From assembly GCF_022009635.1 (NCBI RefSeq), contig NZ_CP091716.1:2991001-3055000 (forward strand): DNA of 64,000 nt, in the 5' to 3' direction. Source of the DNA: Variovorax paradoxus. GTDB taxonomy: Bacteria; Pseudomonadota; Gammaproteobacteria; Burkholderiales; Burkholderiaceae_C. Under the pieces are notes generated by a model that saw nothing but the letters and a program-made list of their open reading frames with translations, was not told the DNA's origin and did no database searches. Of this stretch, positions 30,336 to 38,538 are shown one piece after another; the stretch's first letter is position 1; every line of letters begins with the position of its first letter. The position numbers and the translations under genes are program-made.

Positions 30336-31823
30336 ATGATTGACAAAATCAGCTGGGTCACGATCTACCCTGAAATCGTGTTGCTGGTCATGACCTGCAT
30401 CATTGCGCTGGTCGACCTGTCGGACACGAGCCCGCGCCGTACCCGCACCTATGTGCTCACGCTGCTCACGCTGGCCGTGGTCGCCGTGCTGTCGGGCCTG
30501 CAGGCCTACGACGCCAAGACGGCCTACGGCTTCGGCGGCATGGTCGTCAGCGACCCGATGGGCAACTGGCTCAAGTGCTTCGCCACCGTGGCCTTGATGG
30601 TCACGCTGGTCTACGGCCGCCCCTATGCGGCCGACCGCGAGATGCTGCGCGGCGGTGAGCTCTTCACCGTCAGCATGTTCGCGCTTCTGGGCATGTTCGT
30701 GATGATCTCGGGCAGCAACTTCCTGCTGATCTACCTGGGTCTCGAACTGCTCACGCTCTCGAGCTACGCACTGGTTGCTCTGCGTCGCGACAACGCGGTG
30801 GCCAGCGAAGCCGCCATGAAGTACTTCGTGCTCGGCGCCATGGCCAGCGGCTTCCTGCTGTACGGCTTGTCGATGATGTACGGCGCGACCGGCTCGCTCG
30901 ACGTCAACGAAGTCTTCAAGACCATCGCGAGCGGCAAGGTGAATCACCAGGTGCTGGTGTTCGGCCTGGTGTTCATCGTGGCCGGCCTGGCATTCAAGGT
31001 GGGCGCCGCGCCGTTCCACATGTGGGTGCCCGACGTCTACCAGGGCGCACCGACGGCCATCACGCTGCTGATCGGCGCCGCGCCTGAACTGGCCGCCTTC
31101 GCCATCATCATCCGCCTGCTGGTCGACGCACTGCAGCCGCTGGCCATCGACTGGCAGCAGATGCTGGCGGTGCTCGCCATCGCCTCGCTGCTGGTCGGCA
31201 ACCTGGCCGCCATTGCGCAGAGCAACCTGAAGCGGATGCTCGCGTACTCGACGATCTCGCAGATGGGCTTCATGCTCCTCGGCCTGGTCGCCGGCTCGGA
31301 CCAGCAGGGCACCTACAACGCCCAGTACGCCTACAGCGCCTCGATGTTCTACATCGTGACCTACGTGCTGACCACGCTGGCCAGCTTCGGCATCATCCTG
31401 CTGCTGGCGCGCGAAGGCTTCGAGAGCGAAGAGATCACCGACCTGGCCGGTCTCAACCAGCGCAGCCCGCTGTACGCCGGCGTGATGGCCATCGCGATGT
31501 TCTCGCTGGCCGGCCTGCCGCCGCTGGTCGGGTTCTACGCCAAGCTGGCGGTGCTGCAGGCGCTGATCGCCTCGGGCCACGCCATCTACATCGGCCTGGC
31601 CGTGTTCGCGGTGATGATGTCGCTGATCGGCGCGTTCTACTACCTGCGCGTGGTCAAGGTCATGTACTTCGACGCACCTGTCACGGCCACCACCGTGTCG
31701 GCGCCGCGCGATGTGCGGGCCGTGCTCACCATCAACGGCGCGCTGATCCTGATCCTGGGCATCGTGCCCGGCGGACTGATGACGCTCTGCTACGACGCGA
31801 TCGTGGCCACGCTGGCCCACTGA
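30336..31823 (+). CDS. nuoN: NADH-quinone oxidoreductase subunit N
   Basis: ND2-type antiporter-like subunit, 495 residues, about 14 hydrophobic segments, with LIYLGLELLTLSSYALVALRR, AFKVGAAPFHMWVPDVYQGAPTA and KRMLAYSTISQMGFMLLGL. It closes the nuoA-N series; the operon probably continues, since the next three genes follow at 7-15 base spacing. Confidence 0.98.
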   Translation: MIDKISWVTIYPEIVLLVMTCIIALVDLSDTSPRRTRTYVLTLLTLAVVAVLSGLQAYDAKTAYGFGGMVVSDPMGNWLKCFATVALMVTLVYGRPYAADREMLRGGELFTVSMFALLGMFVMISGSNFLLIYLGLELLTLSSYALVALRRDNAVASEAAMKYFVLGAMASGFLLYGLSMMYGATGSLDVNEVFKTIASGKVNHQVLVFGLVFIVAGLAFKVGAAPFHMWVPDVYQGAPTAITLLIGAAPELAAFAIIIRLLVDALQPLAIDWQQMLAVLAIASLLVGNLAAIAQSNLKRMLAYSTISQMGFMLLGLVAGSDQQGTYNAQYAYSASMFYIVTYVLTTLASFGIILLLAREGFESEEITDLAGLNQRSPLYAGVMAIAMFSLAGLPPLVGFYAKLAVLQALIASGHAIYIGLAVFAVMMSLIGAFYYLRVVKVMYFDAPVTATTVSAPRDVRAVLTINGALILILGIVPGGLMTLCYDAIVATLAH

Positions 31824-31838
31824 CGCGGCCGACCTCGG

Positions 31839-32144
31839 GTGTCGCAAACCGCGTCTGTCTGGGTCGTGTTGCTGGTGGCCCTCGTGGCCGCCAATCTGCC
31901 GTTCTTCAACGACCGCCTTTTCGGCGTCGTGCCGCTGCCGACGAATCCCAAGTCGCTTGCGGTACGCCTCGCCGAACTGGTGGTCTTGTACTTTCTGGCC
32001 GGCGGCATCGGGCTGCTGTTCGAGCGCAGGGCAGGGCAGATCGCGGCGCAGGGCTGGGAGTTCTATGCGGTGACGGGCGCGCTGTTCATCGTGCTCGCCT
32101 TTCCGGGGTTCACCTGGCGCTACCTGATGAAACACAGGCACTGA
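31839..32144 (+). CDS. DUF2818 family membrane protein downstream of nuoN
   Basis: A 101-residue protein with three hydrophobic segments ([32 protein letters not shown], and FYAVTGALFIVLAFPGF). It matches the DUF2818 family as I know it, which lies next to complex I genes in betaproteobacteria. Start is GTG at 31839 with no clear ribosome site; 15 bases after nuoN. Co-transcription suggests a role in complex I assembly or the membrane arm, but function is not known. Confidence 0.75.
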   Translation: MSQTASVWVVLLVALVAANLPFFNDRLFGVVPLPTNPKSLAVRLAELVVLYFLAGGIGLLFERRAGQIAAQGWEFYAVTGALFIVLAFPGFTWRYLMKHRH

Positions 32145-32151
32145 CGACGAC

Positions 32152-32769
32152 ATGACTGCATCACCCACCGCTGCCACCGCCGATTCGCACCTGAGGGAAG
32201 AACTCACGAAGAGCGAAGACCTCTTCAAGGGCAATTTCCTGAAGGCCAAGCGCGACACCATTCGCCTGCCCGACGGCAATACCTCCACGCGCGAGTACAT
32301 CGTGCATCCCGGGGCGGTGGTGGTGATTCCGATGCTGGACGACGGCCGGGTGGTGCTCGAGCGCCAGTTCCGCTATCCCGTCGGCCATGTGATGGTCGAG
32401 TTCCCGGCGGGCAAGCTCGACGCGGGCGAAGACCCCTTCGTCTGCGGCAAGCGCGAACTGCTCGAAGAAACGGGCTACACCGCGCGCGAATGGGCGCATG
32501 CGGGTGCCATGCACCTGGCGGTGGCGTACTCGACCGAGATCATCCATATCTATTTCGCGCGCGGCCTCTCGCTGGGCGAGCGACAGCTCGACCACGGCGA
32601 GTTCCTCGACGTGTTCACGGCCACGCCCGAAGAGCTGGCCGGCTGGTGCCGCGACGGCACCGTTACCGACGCCAAGACGCTGACCTGCACCCTGTGGCTG
32701 CAGAACGTCATTTCGGGCGCATGGGCACTGGACTGGACGGCCCTGGCCGGTCAAGGCGGCGCGGGATAA
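32152..32769 (+). CDS. Nudix hydrolase, ADP-ribose pyrophosphatase type
   Basis: A 205-residue Nudix protein with a perfect Nudix box at residues 87-109 (G-x5-E-x7-REL-x-EE-x-G: G87, E93, R101-E102-L103, E105-E106, G108). The flanking pattern (YPVGHVMVEFPAGKLDAGE) is that of ADP-ribose pyrophosphatases, which split ADP-ribose into AMP and ribose 5-phosphate. The start follows DUF2818 by seven bases, so it is probably the distal part of the nuo operon. Unlike the Nudix domain at 60607, its catalytic residues are complete. Confidence 0.9.
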   Translation: MTASPTAATADSHLREELTKSEDLFKGNFLKAKRDTIRLPDGNTSTREYIVHPGAVVVIPMLDDGRVVLERQFRYPVGHVMVEFPAGKLDAGEDPFVCGKRELLEETGYTAREWAHAGAMHLAVAYSTEIIHIYFARGLSLGERQLDHGEFLDVFTATPEELAGWCRDGTVTDAKTLTCTLWLQNVISGAWALDWTALAGQGGAG

Positions 32770-32776
32770 TCCGCGC

Positions 32777-33241
32777 ATGAAGGTTCTTGATCTCCGCTGC
32801 GCACATGGCCACGGCTTCGAAGGATGGTTCGCGTCCAACGAAGCCTTCGACAGCCAACTGGCCAGCGGGCTGGTCGAATGCCCGGTCTGCGGCGACACCG
32901 CCATCGTCAAGCTGCTGAGCGCACCGCGGCTGAACCTGGGCAACGCCAAGGCGCCGCAGGAAAACGCGCCGGCTGCAGCACCGCAACCACAGCAGCAGCT
33001 GCCGGCCGAGCAACTCTCACCTGAAGCCCGCTGGATGCGCGCCGTGCGAGAGGTGCTCGCCAAGACAGAAGACGTCGGCGAACGCTTTGCCGACGAAGCC
33101 CGCAAGATGCATTACGGCGAAGCCCGAGAGCGCGGCATCCGCGGGCAGGCAACGCCCGAACAGACGGAAGCGCTGCTCGACGAAGGCATTCCGGTGATGG
33201 CGCTGCCGATTCCGGCGGCGCTGAAGGAAACGCTGCAGTAG
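32777..33241 (+). CDS. DUF1178 family protein
   Basis: A 154-residue protein that begins MKVLDLRCAHGHGFEGWFAS, then VECPVCGDTAIVKLLSAPRLN, the DUF1178 pattern. The Cys-x6 spaced C and CPVCG suggest a small zinc ribbon. A Gln and Pro/Ala-rich linker joins this to a helical C-terminal half. Role unknown. It follows the Nudix gene by seven bases and ends the cluster before a convergent exporter gene. Confidence 0.85.
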   Translation: MKVLDLRCAHGHGFEGWFASNEAFDSQLASGLVECPVCGDTAIVKLLSAPRLNLGNAKAPQENAPAAAPQPQQQLPAEQLSPEARWMRAVREVLAKTEDVGERFADEARKMHYGEARERGIRGQATPEQTEALLDEGIPVMALPIPAALKETLQ

Positions 33242-33265
33242 TAGCAGCGGCTCTTCGGCCTTTCC

Positions 33266-35050
33266 TCAGGCCGTGAACTGAAGCGCCGCGAGGCGCGCAT
33301 ACACGCCGCCCTGCGCCACCAGCGCCGCGTGCGTTCCCTGCTCGACGATGCCACCGTGGTCCAGCACGATGATGCGGTCGGCTTTCTGCACCGTCGCCAG
33401 CCGATGCGCAATCACGAGCGTCGTGCGGCCTTCCATGGCCGATTCGAGCGCCGCCTGCACCATGCGCTCGCTCTCCGCGTCGAGCGCGCTCGTGGCTTCG
33501 TCGAGCAGCAGCAGCGGCGGGTTCTTGAGGATGGCCCGTGCGATCGCGATGCGCTGGCGCTGTCCGCCCGACAGGCGCACGCCGCGCTCGCCGAGGAAGG
33601 TGTCGTAGCCCTCGGGCAGGGCCTGCAGGAAGTCGTGCGCGAAGGCGGCGCGGGCGGCGGCGTGCACTTCTTCAGCGGTGGCTTCGGGGCGGCCGTAGCG
33701 GATGTTCTCGAACGCGCTGGTCGAGAAGATCACCGCGTCCTGCGGGACCAGGCCGATGCGGGTGCGCAGATCGGACAGGGCGAGCGACGCCAGCGGCGCG
33801 CCGTCGAGTATCAGCCGGCCGGATTGCGGGTCGTAGTAGCGAAGCAGCAGCTGGAACACCGTGCTCTTGCCGGCACCGCTCGAACCGACCAGCGCCACCG
33901 TCTCGCCCGGTGCGACGTCGAGGCTGAAATCGCGCAATGCCGGCGTGCCTGGCCGAGAGGGGTAGTGGAAAGTCACCGCGTCGAAGCGGATGGCGCTGCC
34001 CGCCGCGGGCACTGGCGTGACCGCCGGGTTGGCCGGTGAAAAGATGGCGCTGGGTGCGTGCAGCAGTTCCATCAGGCGTTCGGTGGCGCCAGCCGCGCGC
34101 AGCAGGTCGCCGTAGACCTCGCCAAGCACCGCGGTGGCGCTGGCAAGAATGGCGACGTACACGACCGTCTGGCCCAGGTGCCCGGCCGTGATGTCGCCGC
34201 GCAGCACCGCCTGCGTGCCCTGATACAGGCCCCACAGAAGTGCCGCCGAGGTGGCGATGATGATGAATGCCACCAGCACCGAGCGCGCCTTGGTGCGTCG
34301 CACCGCGGTGCGGAAGGCGTTTTCGGTCGATCCGTTGAAGCGGCTGGCCTCGCGGCCCTCGGCCGTGTAGCTCTGCACCACTGGAATCGCGTTCAGCACT
34401 TCGGCGGCGATGGCGCTCGAGTCGGCCACCCGGTCCTGGCTGGCGCGAGACAGCTTGCGCACGCGGCGTCCGAACCACATGCTCGGCAACACCACCAGCA
34501 CGAGGATGCCCAGCACCTGCACCATCACATAAGGATTGGTCCAGACCAGCACCGCCAGCGCGCCCACGCCCATCACCGCGTTGCGCAGTCCCATGCTGAG
34601 CGAGGAGCCGACCACCGTCTGGACCAGCGTGGTGTCTGCCGTGAGGCGCGAGAGCACCTCGCCGGTCTGCGTGGTCTCGAAGAACGCCGGGCTCTGCTTC
34701 AGCACGCGCCCGTAGACCGCGTTGCGGATGTCGGCGGTCACGCGCTCGCCCAGCCAGCTCACCGTATAGAAGCGCGCCGCCGAGAAAAGGCCCAGCGCCA
34801 CGGCCACCGCGAAGAGGGCGCCGAAGTGGTCGCGCAGCGCCATGGTCTGCGCGCCCTTGTCGGGGTTGACGAAGCCTCCGTCAATCAGGCTTCGCAAGGC
34901 GATAGGAAAAGCCAGCGTGGTGACCGCCGCCATCACCAAAAACACCCCCGCCAGGACGATCTGGACCCGGTAGGGGCGAAGAAAAGGGCTCAGGCCCGAC
35001 AGCGACCGGGGCGAGCCCTTGGCCATGGAAGACGGAGGGGTAGAAGCCAT
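33266..35050 (-). CDS. ABC exporter, fused transmembrane and ATPase domains (MsbA/LmrA-like)
   Basis: Half-size exporter of 594 residues. Residues 20-310 have six membrane segments of the type I exporter fold (FLRPYRVQIVLAGVFLVMAAVTTLAF at the start). The ATPase domain follows with Walker A GSSGAGKST, signature LSGGQRQRIAIARAI, Walker B LLLLDEATSALD and H-loop AHRLAT. Homodimer expected. Substrate uncertain: lipid A, drugs or peptides. Its start faces the marR promoter; a TAGAAT box ends seven bases before the ATG on its own strand, hinting at a very short or absent leader. It may be under MarR control too, since the divergent spacing is only 76 bases. Confidence 0.92.
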   Translation of the reverse strand: MASTPPSSMAKGSPRSLSGLSPFLRPYRVQIVLAGVFLVMAAVTTLAFPIALRSLIDGGFVNPDKGAQTMALRDHFGALFAVAVALGLFSAARFYTVSWLGERVTADIRNAVYGRVLKQSPAFFETTQTGEVLSRLTADTTLVQTVVGSSLSMGLRNAVMGVGALAVLVWTNPYVMVQVLGILVLVVLPSMWFGRRVRKLSRASQDRVADSSAIAAEVLNAIPVVQSYTAEGREASRFNGSTENAFRTAVRRTKARSVLVAFIIIATSAALLWGLYQGTQAVLRGDITAGHLGQTVVYVAILASATAVLGEVYGDLLRAAGATERLMELLHAPSAIFSPANPAVTPVPAAGSAIRFDAVTFHYPSRPGTPALRDFSLDVAPGETVALVGSSGAGKSTVFQLLLRYYDPQSGRLILDGAPLASLALSDLRTRIGLVPQDAVIFSTSAFENIRYGRPEATAEEVHAAARAAFAHDFLQALPEGYDTFLGERGVRLSGGQRQRIAIARAILKNPPLLLLDEATSALDAESERMVQAALESAMEGRTTLVIAHRLATVQKADRIIVLDHGGIVEQGTHAALVAQGGVYARLAALQFTA

Positions 35051-35090
35051 GCAGCGATTCTACCGAACCCTTGCCCTTACAAAGGCGGCC

Positions 35091-35119
35091 TTGACAATAA
35101 TTGCCTCGGCAGCTAATAT
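35091..35119 (+). promoter_or_regulatory. marR-efflux promoter, TTGACA-N17-TAATAT, with operator-like palindrome
   Basis: TTGACA (35091-35096) and TAATAT (35114-35119) are 17 bases apart. TSS is predicted within a base or so of the marR ATG at 35127, so the mRNA would be leaderless. A palindrome TGCC-TC-GGCA (35102-35111) lies in the spacer, a fitting place for MarR to block RNA polymerase. Confidence 0.8.
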
Positions 35120-35126
35120 TTTGCCC

Positions 35127-35663
35127 ATGAGCGATGCAAACACCCATGAAGCCGTGCCGGCCTCCGCCGGCGCAGAGCGTCGCCCGCCTGTTTTCTACCG
35201 AGCGGAGACGTACTTGACCGAAGACAGCATCGGCTACCTGATGCGCCGCATCGTGACGGCAGTAGGGCAGGCAGTAGAAACCCGCATGTGCGAGCCCGGC
35301 GGCCCGACCTACCCGCAGTGGGTGCCGCTGTACAAATTGCACGTCGGCGCCGCCACCACGGTGGCCGAACTGGCCCGTGCCTGCGAACTCGACACCGGCG
35401 CCATGACGCGCCTGCTCGACCGCCTCGAGGCCAAGGGCCTGTGCCGCCGCGTGCGTTCGCTGGAAGACCGCCGGGTCGTCAACATCGAACTCACCGACGA
35501 GGGCCGTGCCGCCGCCAAGGAAGTGCCGTACGTGCTCAGCCGCGTGCAGAACGAACATCTTGCAGGTTTCACCACCGAGGAATGGGAGCAGCTCAAGGGC
35601 TACTTGCGCCGCATCCTCGACAACGCACAGGCCCTTGCGGCCCGTGGAGATAAAAATGACTGA
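35127..35663 (+). CDS. MarR family transcriptional regulator
   Basis: A 178-residue winged-helix repressor. The DNA-binding core is TTVAELARACELDTGAMTRLLDRLEAKGLCRRVRSLEDRRVVNIELTDEG, with recognition helix and wing (the DxR motif in LEDRRVV). It begins a four-gene efflux operon and its last eight bases overlap the outer-membrane gene. MarR proteins usually repress their own operon and let go when a phenolic or drug-like ligand binds. Start 35127 is set by the promoter, which leaves no room for a ribosome site. Confidence 0.94.
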   Translation: MSDANTHEAVPASAGAERRPPVFYRAETYLTEDSIGYLMRRIVTAVGQAVETRMCEPGGPTYPQWVPLYKLHVGAATTVAELARACELDTGAMTRLLDRLEAKGLCRRVRSLEDRRVVNIELTDEGRAAAKEVPYVLSRVQNEHLAGFTTEEWEQLKGYLRRILDNAQALAARGDKND

Positions 35664-37128
35664 TTCCCTCGCCGTGCGCGCGCTGCGTCGCACTCCCGTC
35701 GTGGCTGCCGCGCTGCTGGTGGTCGCATTGGCAGGCTGCGCCGACATGGCCGGCATCGGCTCGCAGGCCAAGCTGCGCGACGCCTCGTCGCTGGGCATCG
35801 CGCCCGACAGCGCCGCGGCGCCGGTGTCCCGCCTCGACAGCCAGTGGTGGCTCGCCTTCGGCGATCCGCAGCTCAACTCGCTGATCGACCAGGCCGTGGC
35901 AGGCAATCCCAACCTGCAGGTCGCGCAGGCCCGCCTCGTGCGCGCGCAGGCTTCCGCCGACGTGGCCGGCGCGGCCCTCAAGCCCAAGGTCAACGGCGAG
36001 CTCGACCTGAACCGCCAGAAGTTCAACAGCAACTACATCTACCCGGCGCCGCTGGGCGGCTCGATCCAGAACATCGGCCTGCTGCAGCTCGGCGCGAGCT
36101 GGGAACTCGACTTCTTCGGCAAGAACCGCAGCGCGCTCGACACCGCCATCGGTGCAGCCAATGCCGCCGCCGCCGATGCCGACGCCGCCCGCGTGCTGCT
36201 CGCGAGCAACGTGGCGCGCAGCTACTTCCAGTGGGCCCGCCTGAACGACCAGCTCACCGTGGCCAAGCGCACGCTGGCGCAGCGCGACGAAACACTCAAG
36301 CTCGTGCGCGACCGCGTCTCGGCCGGCCTCGACACCCGCCTCGAACTGCGCCAGAGCGAAGGCGGCCTGCCCGAGGCACGCCAGCAGATCGAATCGCTCA
36401 ACGAGCAGATCGCGCTGCAGCAGCATGCGCTCGACGCGCTCGTGGCCCAGCCCAATGTGTCGCAATCGCTCAAGCCGCCGCTGCTGGGCGAGGTCAAGCC
36501 GATCGCGCTGCAGACGAACATCCCGGCCGACCTGCTGGGCCGCCGCGCCGACATCGCAGCCGCGCGCTGGCGCGTCGAGGCCGCCACCAGCGACGTGGCC
36601 AATGCCAAGACGCTGTTCTATCCGAACGTGAACCTCACGGCCTTCGCCGGCTTCCAGGCGCTGGGCTTCGGCAAGCTGCTGAAGTCGGGCAGCGAGCAGT
36701 GGGGCGTGGGCCCCGCCATCAGCCTGCCGATCTTCGAAGGCGGCAAGCTGCGCGCCAACCTGCGCGGCAAGTCGGCCGACCTGGACGTGGCCATCGAAAG
36801 CTACAACGCCACCGTCATCGACGCCGTGCGCGACGCGGCCGACCAGGTGACGAGCGCGCAGTCCATCGCGCGCCAGCAGACCGAACAACGCGCCGCGCAG
36901 ACCGCTGCCGAAGGCGCCTACGACATCGCCGTGCAGCGCTACCGCGCCGGCCTCGGCAACTACCTCAATGTGCTGACGGCGGAAACCTCCGTGCTGGCGC
37001 AACGCCGCCTGGCGGTCGACCTCGCCGCGCGCGCGCTCGACACGCAGGTGGCGCTGGCCCGTGCCCTGGGTGGCGGCTGGCAGCCGCCGGCCACCACCAC
37101 GGCTTCGGCCCCGGCCGCGCTGAACTGA
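35656..37128 (+). CDS. Efflux RND/MFS outer-membrane channel lipoprotein (NodT/OprM family)
   Basis: Outer-membrane factor of a tripartite efflux pump, 490 residues. The N-terminus has a lipoprotein signal with lipobox LAGC (VVALAGCADMAG). Two outer-membrane-efflux (OEP) repeats follow: the first around SQWWLAFGDPQLNSLIDQAVAGNPNLQVAQARL, the second with RRADIAAARWRVEAATSDVANAKTLFYP. The frame extends upstream into marR, but the ATG at 35656 has AGATAAAA before it and an eight-base overlap with the marR stop. Confidence 0.93.
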   Translation: MTDSLAVRALRRTPVVAAALLVVALAGCADMAGIGSQAKLRDASSLGIAPDSAAAPVSRLDSQWWLAFGDPQLNSLIDQAVAGNPNLQVAQARLVRAQASADVAGAALKPKVNGELDLNRQKFNSNYIYPAPLGGSIQNIGLLQLGASWELDFFGKNRSALDTAIGAANAAAADADAARVLLASNVARSYFQWARLNDQLTVAKRTLAQRDETLKLVRDRVSAGLDTRLELRQSEGGLPEARQQIESLNEQIALQQHALDALVAQPNVSQSLKPPLLGEVKPIALQTNIPADLLGRRADIAAARWRVEAATSDVANAKTLFYPNVNLTAFAGFQALGFGKLLKSGSEQWGVGPAISLPIFEGGKLRANLRGKSADLDVAIESYNATVIDAVRDAADQVTSAQSIARQQTEQRAAQTAAEGAYDIAVQRYRAGLGNYLNVLTAETSVLAQRRLAVDLAARALDTQVALARALGGGWQPPATTTASAPAALN

Positions 37129-37165
37129 ACAGACCTGATTTTTCGTCTTCGGAAAGAACTTCATC

Positions 37166-38488
37166 ATGAGCGATAACAACACTCCGACGCCCGCTGCAGC
37201 CGCAGCTCCTGCTGCCCCCGAGGCGCCCGCCGGCAACGGCAAGCGCCGCCGCGCGCTCACCGCGCTGGCCGCGGTGGTCATCGTCGCCGGCGGCGGCTGG
37301 GGTCTCTACGAATGGCTGGTCGCCAGCCACTACGAGGACACCGACAATGCCTACGTCTCGGGCAACGTGATCCAGATCACCCCGCAGATCGGCGGCACCG
37401 TCATGTCCATCAACGCCGACGACACCGACTTCGTGAAGGCCGGCCAGCCGCTGGTGCAGCTCGACCCGGCCGACGCCAAGGTGGCGCTGGAGCAGGCCGA
37501 GGCCGCGCTCGCGCAGGCCGTGCGCCAGGTGCGCACGCTGTACGCCAACAACGGCTCGCTGGCCGCGCAAGTCACGCTGCGCCAGTCGGACATCGTCAAG
37601 GCCCAGAGCGACATCGCCAAGGCGCAGGACGACCTGCAGCGCCGCCGCGCGCTGTCGGGCAACGGCGCCGTGTCGAAGGAAGAACTCAACCACGCCGAGA
37701 CGGCACTCGACACCGCCAAGAGCCAGCTCGCGGCGGCGCAGGCCGGCGTGATCGCCGCCAAGGAAGCGCTGGTCAGCAACCAGTCGCTGACCGAAGGCAC
37801 CAGCGTGGCGCAGCACCCCAGCGTGCTGGCCGCCGCCGCCAAGGTGCGCGAGGCCTACCTGGCCACGCAGCGCGTCGCCATGCCCGCGCCGGTCGACGGC
37901 TACGTTGCCAAGCGCACCGTGCAGCTCGGCCAGCGCGTTGCCGCCGGAACGCCGATGATGTCGATCGTGCCGCTCAACCAGCTGTGGGTCGACGCCAACT
38001 TCAAGGAAGTGCAGCTGCGCAACATCCGCATCGACCAGCCCGTGAAGCTCACCGCCGACGTGTACGGCAAGAAGGTCGAGTACACCGGCAAGGTCGCCGG
38101 CCTGGGCGTGGGCACCGGCAGTGCGTTCGCGCTGCTGCCCGCGCAGAACGCCACCGGCAACTGGATCAAGGTGGTGCAGCGCGTGCCCGTGCGCATCGCG
38201 CTCGACCCCGAACAGCTGAAGGCCAACCCGCTGCGCATCGGCCTGTCGATGGACGCCGAAGTCGACATCTCGTCCAAGAGCGGCAAGATGCTGGCAGACG
38301 CGCCGCGCCCCGCCGCGCTGGTGCAGACGCAGGTCTACAGCCAGCTCGACCGCGGCGCCGACGCCGAAGTGGACCGCATCGTCGCGGCCAACCTCGGCCG
38401 CAGCGCCCCCGCCACGGCAACGGCACCGGCCAAGGGCTCCGCCGCGCCGGCCGGTGCATCGGTGGCCGTGCAAGGCCAGCCGGGCTGA
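37166..38488 (+). CDS. emrA: Membrane fusion (periplasmic adaptor) protein, HlyD/EmrA type
   Basis: Adaptor of 440 residues that joins the inner-membrane pump to the outer-membrane channel. One N-terminal membrane segment (residues about 30-52), then a biotinyl-lipoyl-like half (DTDNAYVSGNVIQITPQIGGTVMSINADDTDFVKAGQPLVQLDP), a long coiled-coil hairpin and the second lipoyl half (ATQRVAMPAPVDGYVAKRTVQLGQRVAAGTPMMSIVPL). The N-terminal 25 residues are Ala and Pro rich. It sits between the channel and pump genes, as in emr loci. Confidence 0.93.
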   Translation: MSDNNTPTPAAAAAPAAPEAPAGNGKRRRALTALAAVVIVAGGGWGLYEWLVASHYEDTDNAYVSGNVIQITPQIGGTVMSINADDTDFVKAGQPLVQLDPADAKVALEQAEAALAQAVRQVRTLYANNGSLAAQVTLRQSDIVKAQSDIAKAQDDLQRRRALSGNGAVSKEELNHAETALDTAKSQLAAAQAGVIAAKEALVSNQSLTEGTSVAQHPSVLAAAAKVREAYLATQRVAMPAPVDGYVAKRTVQLGQRVAAGTPMMSIVPLNQLWVDANFKEVQLRNIRIDQPVKLTADVYGKKVEYTGKVAGLGVGTGSAFALLPAQNATGNWIKVVQRVPVRIALDPEQLKANPLRIGLSMDAEVDISSKSGKMLADAPRPAALVQTQVYSQLDRGADAEVDRIVAANLGRSAPATATAPAKGSAAPAGASVAVQGQPG

Positions 38489-38538
38489 TCGCCCGCACGG
38501 CCTTCTTCAGGTAATCAGCTCAGTTCGCGCGTCCCGCA

